The notes under the pieces were generated by a model that saw only the letters and a list, made by a program, of their open reading frames with translations, was not told where the DNA came from and ran no database searches. Source: MGR-bin208 sp043779285 (GTDB lineage: Bacteria > Bacteroidota > Bacteroidia > Chitinophagales > Chitinophagaceae). From it: a stretch of 12,412 nt of DNA. The stretch is from contig JAYWEL010000079.1 in NCBI GenBank assembly GCA_043779285.1, positions 1-12,412 of the forward strand, given 5' to 3'. Shown here in pieces: positions 1-6,288 of the stretch (within the stretch, counting starts at the first letter, position 1; each line of letters begins with the position of its first letter). The translations under genes were made by a program, and so were the position numbers.

Positions 1-719
1 GCCGATAAAGCCGGACCGGTATTGCGGCAGAACAAATAGATTTCCTGAATCAATTCTTTTTTACCAACAATAACGCCGCCCAATACCCGACCTTGTCCGT
101 CGAGCCATTTGGTGGCACTGTGCATCACCAGGTCGGCTCCCAGTGCAATGGGTTGTTGTGCTATCGGTGTGGCAAAACAATTATCTACATTCAAAATTAT
201 TTTATGCTGCTTTGCGATATCAGCCAAGGCTTTGATGTCCAGGATATCCAAACCGGGATTGGTTGGCGATTCAATAAAAATCATTTTGGTATTGGGGCGG
301 ATCTGTTTTGTCCACTCCTCGATGGATGCACTTGCATCTACATAACTGTGTTCGATACCGTATTTCGGCAGGTATTTGGTAATGATATTGTGGGTGCTGC
401 CAAAGAGTGATCGGCAGGCCAGCAGATGGTCGCCGCTTTTCAACAAAGCCATGAAAGAACCAAACAGCGCAGCCATACCCGATGCCGTGGCATAGCCTGC
501 TTCGGCGCCTTCCAGTGCACACATTTTGTCGGTAAACTCTTGAACGTTTGGATTACTGAAGCGGCTGTAGATATTGTCTTCGCTTTCATCGGCAAAAGCG
601 GCCCGCATATCTTCTGCATTGTCAAAACAAAAACTGCTGGTCAGGTAAATCGGAACAGAATGTTCCATTTCATTGCTTTTATCTACCTGTGTGCGTATGG
701 CTTTTGTAATTGGTTTCAT
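1..719 (-). CDS. metZ: O-succinylhomoserine sulfhydrylase-like PLP enzyme (MetZ type), 3' end outside window
   Basis: Cys/Met-metabolism PLP-dependent enzyme, probably making homocysteine from an activated homoserine and sulfide in the cytoplasm. The first 239 codons are present; the C-terminal third or more lies beyond the left edge. Translation from the ATG at 719 shows family landmarks: the phosphate-binding YSR (Y51, R53), SGM at 80-82, the cofactor-contacting D178 in NVDNCFATP, and the Schiff-base lysine K204 in HSATKWLDGQGR. The DGQGR stretch after the lysine is what I associate with MetZ; cystathionine gamma-synthases usually have a different sequence there (INGHSD-like). The fragment ends in RNTGPALS, also MetZ-like. 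Substrate choice (O-succinyl or O-acetyl homoserine, or cystathionine synthase activity) cannot be settled from sequence alone. It lies 77 bases downstream of the SGNH gene on the same strand and probably has its own promoter. Confidence 0.85.
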   Translation of the reverse strand, partial: MKPITKAIRTQVDKSNEMEHSVPIYLTSSFCFDNAEDMRAAFADESEDNIYSRFSNPNVQEFTDKMCALEGAEAGYATASGMAALFGSFMALLKSGDHLLACRSLFGSTHNIITKYLPKYGIEHSYVDASASIEEWTKQIRPNTKMIFIESPTNPGLDILDIKALADIAKQHKIILNVDNCFATPIAQQPIALGADLVMHSATKWLDGQGRVLGGVIVGKKELIQEIYLFCRNTGPALS

Positions 720-729
720 CGCTTTTTGT

Positions 730-737
730 TAAAGATA
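730..737 (-). promoter_or_regulatory. Possible -7 box for the MetZ-like gene
   Basis: On the minus strand this reads TATCTTTA, one mismatch from the Bacteroidota -7 consensus TAnnTTTG, and lies 10 bases before the ATG. No TTG is present at the expected -33 position, so this is weak. The 77-base gap (720-796) holds no other recognisable signal and no convincing terminator for the upstream operon. Confidence 0.3.
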
Positions 738-796
738 AATATTAAGGGTAAGAGTTTTAATATGTAAAAATTTATAAAGAATATTTATGGTCTGGT

Positions 797-1735
797 TTAT
801 CTGATTTCGGGATGATTTTTTAGAAGTGGAATCAGTAACCGGGAATTTGTTATTGCACCTTCTTTGTTTAAATGATTCTTGTCGTAGAGATATTCGGGTT
901 TTGAAATTTCTTGCAGAAAATGATTGGTATAGCCCAGTTTCATGCTTGCCGGTAATTGATTGAAAACAGAAAGAACAATATCCCTTTCGGATTGTTTGTT
1001 ATAAGTTAGGGGAAGAAAAAATATCAATTCCGCATGGTGCCTTTCTGCCAGTCGGTTTAAGTATTCAATGATCTGTTTGTATTTGATCAGGTTATCTGCA
1101 CGTACAATTGATTGACTCAGATCTGTATATTTCAGAAACGACGAGTTGTCTTTTAAATTATTTTTTTTATGAGGATCGAATTCCTTCCTTTCCTGTTCAA
1201 CTTTCACGTTCTGCATTTTTGCAAACAATTTGATGATGTCCCCTTTTATGGAAGCTGCAGAAAAAAATTGCTGATTGAGAATATCCATAAGCATCATCGA
1301 TTTTTCTGCAATCGATTGTTCCTGGGTAATGCGTAAAGCGGCTTTCAAGGCTTGGGTCCTCGATCCGGAAGATTGTATAACGGATTCAGGAAGTTCATTT
1401 AATAAGGCGGACAATTCCATGCATATTATTTTATGCCCAGTCGTTTTGATTATTTTTTCTGCGATGATGCTGTTTCCCAAAAATGTGCTGCCTGTAATCC
1501 CAAGTTTGAAGAAATTATGTTCTGTAAAAGCTGAATCCATAATCGTTTTGTCAATGCTCATATCCACCCGGCTTGATCCTATGAAATAAAGGGAAGTGGT
1601 TTTCAACGTTTCATTCTGATTAGAATTTACTTGCCCTTGCACCGAATAATTTTCCTGAACACTTTTTTTAACCATCAAAATCAAGGAGACGATGATCAAC
1701 AGAAACAGGAATATTTTGGCGAATGCTCTATTCAT
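797..1735 (-). CDS. Membrane-anchored SGNH/GDSL-like protein, DltD/AlgX-like partner of the MBOAT
   Basis: A 312-residue protein with one N-terminal membrane segment (about residues 5-22, followed by KK), so the rest should face the periplasm as a signal-anchored domain. Two SGNH-fold signatures are visible: block I as FIGSSR (51-56, candidate nucleophile S55) and block V as DKNH (285-288, D285 and H288), followed by LNKEGA, the usual setting in MBOAT-associated proteins. G79 or G82 and N88 may be the intermediate blocks. Proteins of this type (DltD, AlgJ/AlgX, PatB) accompany MBOAT acyltransferases and help move the acyl group to an extracytoplasmic acceptor. It starts 12 bases after the MBOAT stop and is the last gene of the operon. 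The middle part (about 120-215) is charged and not recognisable, and its acceptor is unknown. The family call is firmer than the catalytic role. Confidence 0.75.
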   Translation of the reverse strand: MNRAFAKIFLFLLIIVSLILMVKKSVQENYSVQGQVNSNQNETLKTTSLYFIGSSRVDMSIDKTIMDSAFTEHNFFKLGITGSTFLGNSIIAEKIIKTTGHKIICMELSALLNELPESVIQSSGSRTQALKAALRITQEQSIAEKSMMLMDILNQQFFSAASIKGDIIKLFAKMQNVKVEQERKEFDPHKKNNLKDNSSFLKYTDLSQSIVRADNLIKYKQIIEYLNRLAERHHAELIFFLPLTYNKQSERDIVLSVFNQLPASMKLGYTNHFLQEISKPEYLYDKNHLNKEGAITNSRLLIPLLKNHPEIR

Positions 1736-1747
1736 TTTTCTGGTTGC

Positions 1748-3133
1748 TTAAAATTGGATATAATAATTTTCAACACCTGCACTCATGCCAAAGACAAGAA
1801 TCAGGATGGTTAGTTTGAAGTAAATGAACCAACGGGCAACCTTAGGTTTAGAACCGATATAATCATCAAAGCGATTGTTTTTTGCTTTGGCATAATGAAA
1901 GTCCATGATGGCCAGACATACCAATAAAATCATAATTTTCACAAAATAATCTCCGATGAAATTCCGTGGCAATTGTGCAGCATGATTGAATAGCTTGTCA
2001 AACAACCCTTTCAGGTTGGGGCTGATAAATACCACTGCCAGGATGCTGGAAACGGCCAGATGGTAAATGGTTCCGGTAAATTTTCTGATGCCATTCTGCG
2101 GCCATTTTTTGAATGGAATCTTTTTTTCAATCACAATCCAAAATCCATTGAGTGTGCCCCATAGTAGAATGGCCATGGAAACCTCATGCCATAAGGCAAT
2201 CATCAAAAAGGTGATCAGCAGAAATATATCCGTGTATTTTCTTTTTTTGTCATACCTGGAAATCACGAAGAAAAAATAATCCCTGAACCATTCATTCAAT
2301 GTGATATGCCAGCTTTTCCAGAACTCCTGTCTTGATGAGGAAAGATAAACCCGGTTGCCGAAATTGTTTTTCAGCCGGATATTCAACATTTGTGAAACAC
2401 CCTGAAAGAAATCGATAAAGGAACTGAAATTGCAATAGAGATAGATAAAGAATAGAACCCCGATCAATAGGTAGTAAGGGCCACTGATTTCGGATTGCTG
2501 CAGTTGCACTATCAACACAAAAAGTCTTTGTGCAATAATGATATTCTTGAACATGGCCCATAAAATTAGCCGTGAGCCACGGGTGATGGAATCATTACTG
2601 ACTTCGATGTTTTTAAACTGTTCAAAAAGATATTTTGCCCGATGCAAAGGGCCGGAAAATATGGCCGGGAAATAAATGAGGTATAGCAAAAGGAAAAAAA
2701 AGTTTTTTTCCGGGGGCAGGTATTTTCGTTTCACATCCATCAAGTAACTGATGCTGTTGAACGTAAAATAAGACAGGCCCAAGATCTGAAAAATGCTTTG
2801 CCAGTTTTCTGCATCGAAACTGTCCAGGGATTGAATTCTGAAATTTTCAAAATGATGGCCGTCTGCGGTGAATTTGAAAATGGTGAACGGAATCAACAAT
2901 AAAACCAGCGGAAGCCAAAATGAAAATCGTTTTGTGTGAATGAATTTTCCCGATAAAAAAGTGATGCCGGATAAAAGCAATACCAGCCATATCTTGCTGC
3001 CGATAAGCAAATAATAAAAAATAAAACTTACAGCCAGCAAGGCTTTCCATCGGTTTGCTTTCGAGACCAGGGAAACCGTTAATATGGAAACCAATAGGAA
3101 GAGTGCCGTTAAAACTAAATTAATACCTGTCAT
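1748..3133 (-). CDS. MBOAT family membrane-bound O-acyltransferase (DltB/AlgI-like)
   Basis: A 461-residue polytopic inner-membrane protein, normal length for bacterial MBOATs, with roughly ten to twelve hydrophobic segments. Diagnostic stretches in order: SYFTFNSISYLMDVKR (121-136), FPAIFSGPLHR (155-165), YCNFSSFIDFFQG (233-245), then NNFGNRVYL and REFWKSWH-type sequence ending in H276 with WFRDYF after it, and ALWHE (313-317) with the invariant MBOAT histidine H316, followed by LLWGTLNG. The C-terminus ENYYIQF resembles the usual FIYFQF ending. Such enzymes move acyl groups from a cytoplasmic thioester donor to a sugar or polymer hydroxyl across the membrane. The start codon overlaps the P450 stop as ATGA, suggesting coupled translation. 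H316 is normally followed by glycine (LWHG); here it is glutamate. Donor and acceptor are not known; neighbours suggest an ACP-borne acyl chain. Confidence 0.92.
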   Translation of the reverse strand: MTGINLVLTALFLLVSILTVSLVSKANRWKALLAVSFIFYYLLIGSKIWLVLLLSGITFLSGKFIHTKRFSFWLPLVLLLIPFTIFKFTADGHHFENFRIQSLDSFDAENWQSIFQILGLSYFTFNSISYLMDVKRKYLPPEKNFFFLLLYLIYFPAIFSGPLHRAKYLFEQFKNIEVSNDSITRGSRLILWAMFKNIIIAQRLFVLIVQLQQSEISGPYYLLIGVLFFIYLYCNFSSFIDFFQGVSQMLNIRLKNNFGNRVYLSSSRQEFWKSWHITLNEWFRDYFFFVISRYDKKRKYTDIFLLITFLMIALWHEVSMAILLWGTLNGFWIVIEKKIPFKKWPQNGIRKFTGTIYHLAVSSILAVVFISPNLKGLFDKLFNHAAQLPRNFIGDYFVKIMILLVCLAIMDFHYAKAKNNRFDDYIGSKPKVARWFIYFKLTILILVFGMSAGVENYYIQF

Positions 3134-4329
3134 GAATTTTTGGATTCAACTGGAATGGATTCGACAGTTCGCATGAAAATTTGTCTGGACCATTTGACCG
3201 ATTGAGAAGTATTCAAAGTATAATTCTTTAAAAACTCCGTCATGGGTTTCAAGCAATACCTCAGTTCCTGTCTTGCAATGGAAGCCCCCAGGCAAAAGTG
3301 CACACCTTTTCCAAATGACATATGGTTGTTTGGTGTGCGATCAAAAACTAGTTCATCTGGATTTGTAAAAATAGTGTCATCCCGGTTGGCACTTGCCAGG
3401 CACAGATATAGTTTTGAATTGGCCGGAATATTTTTATCAGCAATTTCAAACGGGTTTTTATTAATCCGGATGGTGTATTGCAAGGGGGATGTAAATCTGA
3501 ATAGCTCTTCAATCAGCACATTTAATTCATCCTGATTGCAGGAAAGAATATAGTCGATCAACGCAGGCTTTTGCATTATTTCATAAAGTGCCATGGACAA
3601 ATTATCCTTGGACGTTTCAAAAGCGGCCATCAATGTAAGGGATGTGATGGAATAAAGATCTTCTTCCGAATAAGTAAGTTCAGCTTCATTGGAATGAAGT
3701 CCCAATTTGGTTTTGAATTCCGAATCTGAAAAAATGTCCTTTCCCCACAACAGCCAATCATTGATCTCCAGATAAACCTGTTTCGGGATATAGAGATCCT
3801 GGCTTTTTGCCAGCATGCTTGAGTAGGTTTTTATTTTTTCAAATTCTCCCGAACTTTTGATCCCCAGGATTTGTTTTACAACCATAAAAATAAATTCTGC
3901 ACAATAGTTTACCAGGTCAAAATCCTGTTTCGACTGGTATTGTTTATTGATGGATTGAACAGACTTACTTAGAACCGTATCTAGATTTTTTAAATTTAAT
4001 GACTTTCCCATAATTGCACGAGTGTCCTTATGTATCTGGTCATTCAGATACATCGGCCACATTTTTGTGCCTTTTGAAAGATATGGGCAGGTATTGGAAT
4101 TCTTGAAAATATACGGTTCTTTCTCCTTGAAGAATTGACTTAACTCAGAGACTGAAAAATCCTTGGAGGATAGGATTTCATTGACATCTTTATAATTGAG
4201 AATGATCCAGGAATTATTAAAAATTTCCTGAATCGGGTTCTGTTCCCTGCAATCTTTGAGGTGATTGTAAGGGTTTTCGAAATACCCGGGACTATATGGA
4301 TTCCAGACTAGTTTTGACTGTACACCCAT
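3130..4329 (-). CDS. Cytochrome P450, soluble bacterial type
   Basis: A 399-residue heme monooxygenase without membrane anchor, typical of bacterial class I P450s. The N-terminus NPYSPGYFENPY matches the usual opening. The I-helix motif is AAFET (235-239): the acid-alcohol pair E238/T239 is kept but the common glycine is alanine. The K-helix ExxR is E275-R278, and the heme loop is FGKGVHFCLG (339-348) with axial thiolate C346. The C-helix region reads HKDTR (100-104). No ferredoxin or reductase lies in the window, so electrons must come from elsewhere. The start overlaps the 3' end of the ACP gene by 22 bases and the stop overlaps the MBOAT start by 4. An ACP immediately upstream makes an ACP-bound acyl chain a plausible substrate, as known for BioI and for P450s acting on carrier-bound substrates; that is inference. 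The reaction (hydroxylation, desaturation, cleavage) cannot be told. Confidence 0.93.
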   Translation of the reverse strand: MGVQSKLVWNPYSPGYFENPYNHLKDCREQNPIQEIFNNSWIILNYKDVNEILSSKDFSVSELSQFFKEKEPYIFKNSNTCPYLSKGTKMWPMYLNDQIHKDTRAIMGKSLNLKNLDTVLSKSVQSINKQYQSKQDFDLVNYCAEFIFMVVKQILGIKSSGEFEKIKTYSSMLAKSQDLYIPKQVYLEINDWLLWGKDIFSDSEFKTKLGLHSNEAELTYSEEDLYSITSLTLMAAFETSKDNLSMALYEIMQKPALIDYILSCNQDELNVLIEELFRFTSPLQYTIRINKNPFEIADKNIPANSKLYLCLASANRDDTIFTNPDELVFDRTPNNHMSFGKGVHFCLGASIARQELRYCLKPMTEFLKNYTLNTSQSVKWSRQIFMRTVESIPVESKNS

Positions 4330-4535
4330 TCTGTTAGTTTGTTTATGGTATTAAACTCTGTAAAGAGAGTTGGGCTTAACTCTTTTTCGAGCAAAGTCTC
4401 CAAATCAAATGAAAGGGAAATGAGTGAAAGAGAATCCAGATTGAAATTTTCAAATTCCACATCACATAGTACTTCAGAAGTTGGGATGCCGGTTTCTTCT
4501 GCAATTTTTTCTTGTAGCCAAAGTTTAATATTCAT
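4308..4535 (-). CDS. Acyl carrier protein
   Basis: A 75-residue PP-binding protein of usual ACP size. The phosphopantetheine site is NLDSLSL with S35 in D34-S35-L36 at the start of helix II; the N-terminal helix (NIKLWLQEKIAEETGI) and the C-terminal helix (NTINKLTEWVYSQ) fit the four-helix ACP fold. Helix II lacks several acidic residues used by E. coli AcpP to dock with fatty acid synthase enzymes: the positions of D38, E41 and E48 are S37, S40 and T47 here. That argues for a dedicated carrier rather than the housekeeping AcpP. It is the first gene of the four-gene operon, with the P450 start inside its last codons. It needs a phosphopantetheinyl transferase and an acyl-loading enzyme, neither of which is in view. 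Its cargo is unknown. Confidence 0.9.
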   Translation of the reverse strand: MNIKLWLQEKIAEETGIPTSEVLCDVEFENFNLDSLSLISLSFDLETLLEKELSPTLFTEFNTINKLTEWVYSQN

Positions 4536-4559
4536 GATAGTGTTTTAGTTGGATTGCTT

Positions 4560-4589
4560 TAAAAATAAGGAAATGAAATTTTTAAGCAA
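4560..4589 (-). promoter_or_regulatory. Predicted promoter of the ACP-P450-MBOAT-SGNH operon
   Basis: Minus-strand reading gives TTG (plus 4587-4589), 19 bases, then TATTTTTA (plus 4560-4567). This fits the Bacteroidota layout of a -33 TTG and a -7 TAnnTTTG apart from the last base. Transcription would begin near 4553, giving a leader of roughly 20 bases to the ATG at 4535. No Shine-Dalgarno sequence is visible in that leader. Confidence 0.45.
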
Positions 4590-4645
4590 AAAAATATATT
4601 TATGTTATCCTTTCCGCAATTTTGAAAAATCAAGAAATCTTTTTT

Positions 4646-4675
4646 TTGCATATAATCTTTACGGATATATATTTA
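4646..4675 (+). promoter_or_regulatory. Possible promoter of the HAD phosphatase gene
   Basis: TTG at 4646-4648, 19 bases, then TATATTTA at 4668-4675 (TAnnTTTG with one mismatch). The box ends five bases before the ATG at 4681, so the transcript would be nearly or fully leaderless. The region is very AT-rich, so chance matches are likely. Confidence 0.3.
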
Positions 4676-4680
4676 TACCC

Positions 4681-5088
4681 ATGAAAATATTTTTGGACTT
4701 TGACGGAACTGTGGTAGAACACCTTTATCCCAAACTGGGAGCCTATAATTCTGGTTGTTTTGAAGTGATACAAAATCTGCAGGAAGCGGGTCATGAAATA
4801 ATCCTGAACAGCTATCGGGTGGACTGCAATGACGGCTCACTGGAGGATGCATTTCAGTTTCTGAATCTCAATCCAGACTTTATTATCAATACTATTTCAT
4901 TGCACACCGAAAAAAAATTGCCTCCACCTTTTTGGAACTGGGAATATTTTCTGGTTAATGAGGTGATCTTTATTGATGACATCAGCAGCGGTATTCCATT
5001 GAAACCTACTGTGGCACTTCCAAACAGTAATATGGTAGACTGGGAAGCCATCAATGAACAGTTTTTGGAAAAAGGAATTTATGGCTAA
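4681..5088 (+). CDS. Small HAD-superfamily phosphatase-like protein
   Basis: A 135-residue cytoplasmic protein with the motifs of the haloacid dehalogenase superfamily, most members of which are Mg-dependent phosphatases. Motif I is FLDFDGT (4-10) with nucleophile D6 and acid D8; motif II is ILNSYR with S44; motif IV is VIFIDD (95-100) with D99/D100 followed by GIPLKP. A motif III lysine may be K78 or K79. There is little room for a cap domain, so large or polymeric phosphosubstrates, or a nucleotide or sugar phosphate, are possible; the substrate is not predictable. The ATG at 4681 places motif I at the N-terminus as in relatives; the reading frame stays open upstream from a TTG at 4549, but that part is AT-rich promoter DNA with no recognisable protein. 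It is divergent from the ACP operon and may be co-regulated. Confidence 0.8.
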   Translation: MKIFLDFDGTVVEHLYPKLGAYNSGCFEVIQNLQEAGHEIILNSYRVDCNDGSLEDAFQFLNLNPDFIINTISLHTEKKLPPPFWNWEYFLVNEVIFIDDISSGIPLKPTVALPNSNMVDWEAINEQFLEKGIYG

Positions 5089-5110
5089 CAAATAAGGAAG
5101 ATTATTTGTT
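5087..5110. terminator. AT-rich hairpin spanning two convergent stop codons
   Basis: AACAAATAA (5087-5095) and TTATTTGTT (5102-5110) are a perfect 9-base inverted repeat with a 6-base loop. It lies exactly where the HAD gene (stop 5086-5088) and the secreted-protein gene (stop 5102-5104, minus) converge, so it may end both transcripts. The stem has only one G:C pair and no long T tract follows, so it would be weak. Confidence 0.35.
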
Positions 5111-6172
5111 CAATATTTCATTTCGAATAAAACGGATTCCTGCACTGCTTTGCTCGGTACTTTCCAATCTGGCCTCATAACGTTTTCCATCCACAATGGC
5201 CAACATGTAAGATGTATTGGGAGGTATAGATCCCAGGTTTTCTGCAACCATGATGAGGTCATTACTTTCTTTTAAATCAGTAACAGCCAGTTTGATAATA
5301 AATGCTTTTTCGGTGAGACGAATATGTTCAAATATCAAACGATCATTCAGAAACAATGAGATGGAATCTCCATCCACTTCGGCATTATCATAAAAACGCA
5401 GTTCAATAGAATCGCCGGTAACCGGTATTTCCTGAAAAATAATTTTCTTACGGGTAATAAATTTTTCTTCAATACTGATGGACTTTTCAATGATGGGTAT
5501 TGGTTTTGGCAATTCTTTTTTTACGATAGGTTCTGCTTGTTTTTTTGCGGGAGGAATAAAAACTTGGTCTTGCTTTTGCTTAACAATTACGGTGTATACT
5601 GGTTTTTCTGCCACTATAATTTCGGGCTTATTTTCTACCGGTTTCAAAAACGCCAGTTTGCCAATACTGTCGATAAGAAAAGGATCATTGGTACCTGCTG
5701 TATAGTTGTCGATAACAAAATTCCATTCGTCTTTGAATACAGCTGTATTTGTTTTTTGCAAATCAACAGGTCCTTTTGGTATTCGAATATTTTCTTTCAG
5801 TACTGAATTTCCATTTAAAAACATTTTTGATCCGCCGGGGCAATTAAAATCTGCAGTCGATAAATAAGGAATGCCTCCCGGATTAGTTAAAAGCAATTTC
5901 CCCTTTTTTTCTTCTATCAATTGATCATCCCACCAAATGGCACTGTTTTCCCTTTCGTCGAAATATCCTTTGATGCTGTATCTCCTGTAACTGTTGGCGT
6001 TTTCAAAATAATAACTGGTTCCGGTAAGGCTGTCGCCGGTTTTCACGATTTTTAATTCTACATTTTTTCGATCGATCTTTCCTTTCCAGTAACCGGTAAT
6101 CTGCTGTGCATTCGTTTTTGTAAACAAAAGAGTTGAAACGAAAATTAGTAAAATGGAAATGATGTATTTCAA
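5102..6172 (-). CDS. Secreted two-domain protein of unknown function, TTG start
   Basis: A 356-residue exported protein. The signal peptide is clear: a lysine, a hydrophobic stretch (about 4-17) and a likely cleavage after TNA at 20-22, before QQITGYW. Domain one (about 23-125) opens with GYWKGKI and looks like a beta-rich, lipocalin-like fold; it includes WWDD (80-83) and a lone cysteine, C111. A Lys/Pro/Ile-rich linker (about 175-245) follows. Domain two (about 253-350) runs from DSIELRFYDNAEVDGDSI through AENLGSIPPNTSYM to AGIRFIRN; I have seen this domain repeatedly in secreted Bacteroidota proteins of unknown role. The start must be TTG at 6170-6172: an in-frame TGA lies four codons upstream, and no ATG in this frame would keep the signal peptide. 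It is divergent from the M23-like gene. No enzymatic motif was seen; a structural or binding role in the envelope is a guess. Confidence 0.8.
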   Translation of the reverse strand: MKYIISILLIFVSTLLFTKTNAQQITGYWKGKIDRKNVELKIVKTGDSLTGTSYYFENANSYRRYSIKGYFDERENSAIWWDDQLIEEKKGKLLLTNPGGIPYLSTADFNCPGGSKMFLNGNSVLKENIRIPKGPVDLQKTNTAVFKDEWNFVIDNYTAGTNDPFLIDSIGKLAFLKPVENKPEIIVAEKPVYTVIVKQKQDQVFIPPAKKQAEPIVKKELPKPIPIIEKSISIEEKFITRKKIIFQEIPVTGDSIELRFYDNAEVDGDSISLFLNDRLIFEHIRLTEKAFIIKLAVTDLKESNDLIMVAENLGSIPPNTSYMLAIVDGKRYEARLESTEQSSAGIRFIRNEILNK

Positions 6173-6288
6173 ATGCGGTATTCAGGTCAAATTAAAAAAA
6201 TACTGTATCTTGTAGTTAACGTTTTTTCGTTCAGAATAGTATAGCCGCAAATCATTGCAGTTTCATTTTCACACTAAAATCATCCATT
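6173..6288. promoter_or_regulatory. Divergent intergenic region, no clear promoter found
   Basis: This 116-base AT-rich stretch separates the divergent secreted-protein and M23-like genes and must hold both promoters. I see no good TTG plus TAnnTTTG pair in either direction. The nearest match, TATCTTG around 6207, does not fit the spacing rules. Confidence 0.3.

Noticed and set aside
93..767. Plus-strand open frames over the left end of the window
   Set aside because: They are antisense to the MetZ-like gene, which has clear family motifs in the other direction, and their translations resemble nothing.
736..787. TAAATATT / AATATTTA inverted repeat as a terminator after the SGNH gene
   Set aside because: The 8-base arms are purely A/T and separated by 36 bases, which is expected by chance in such AT-rich DNA.
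797..4535. A genuine D-alanylation (dlt) operon
   Set aside because: No DltA-like adenylating enzyme is present, a P450 is inserted, and Bacteroidota lack teichoic acids; only the logic of carrier, MBOAT and SGNH protein is shared.
4549..4680. Open N-terminal extension of the HAD protein starting from a TTG at 4549
   Set aside because: The added 44 residues match no HAD feature, the DNA is AT-rich promoter sequence, and the ATG at 4681 puts motif I at the normal distance from the N-terminus.
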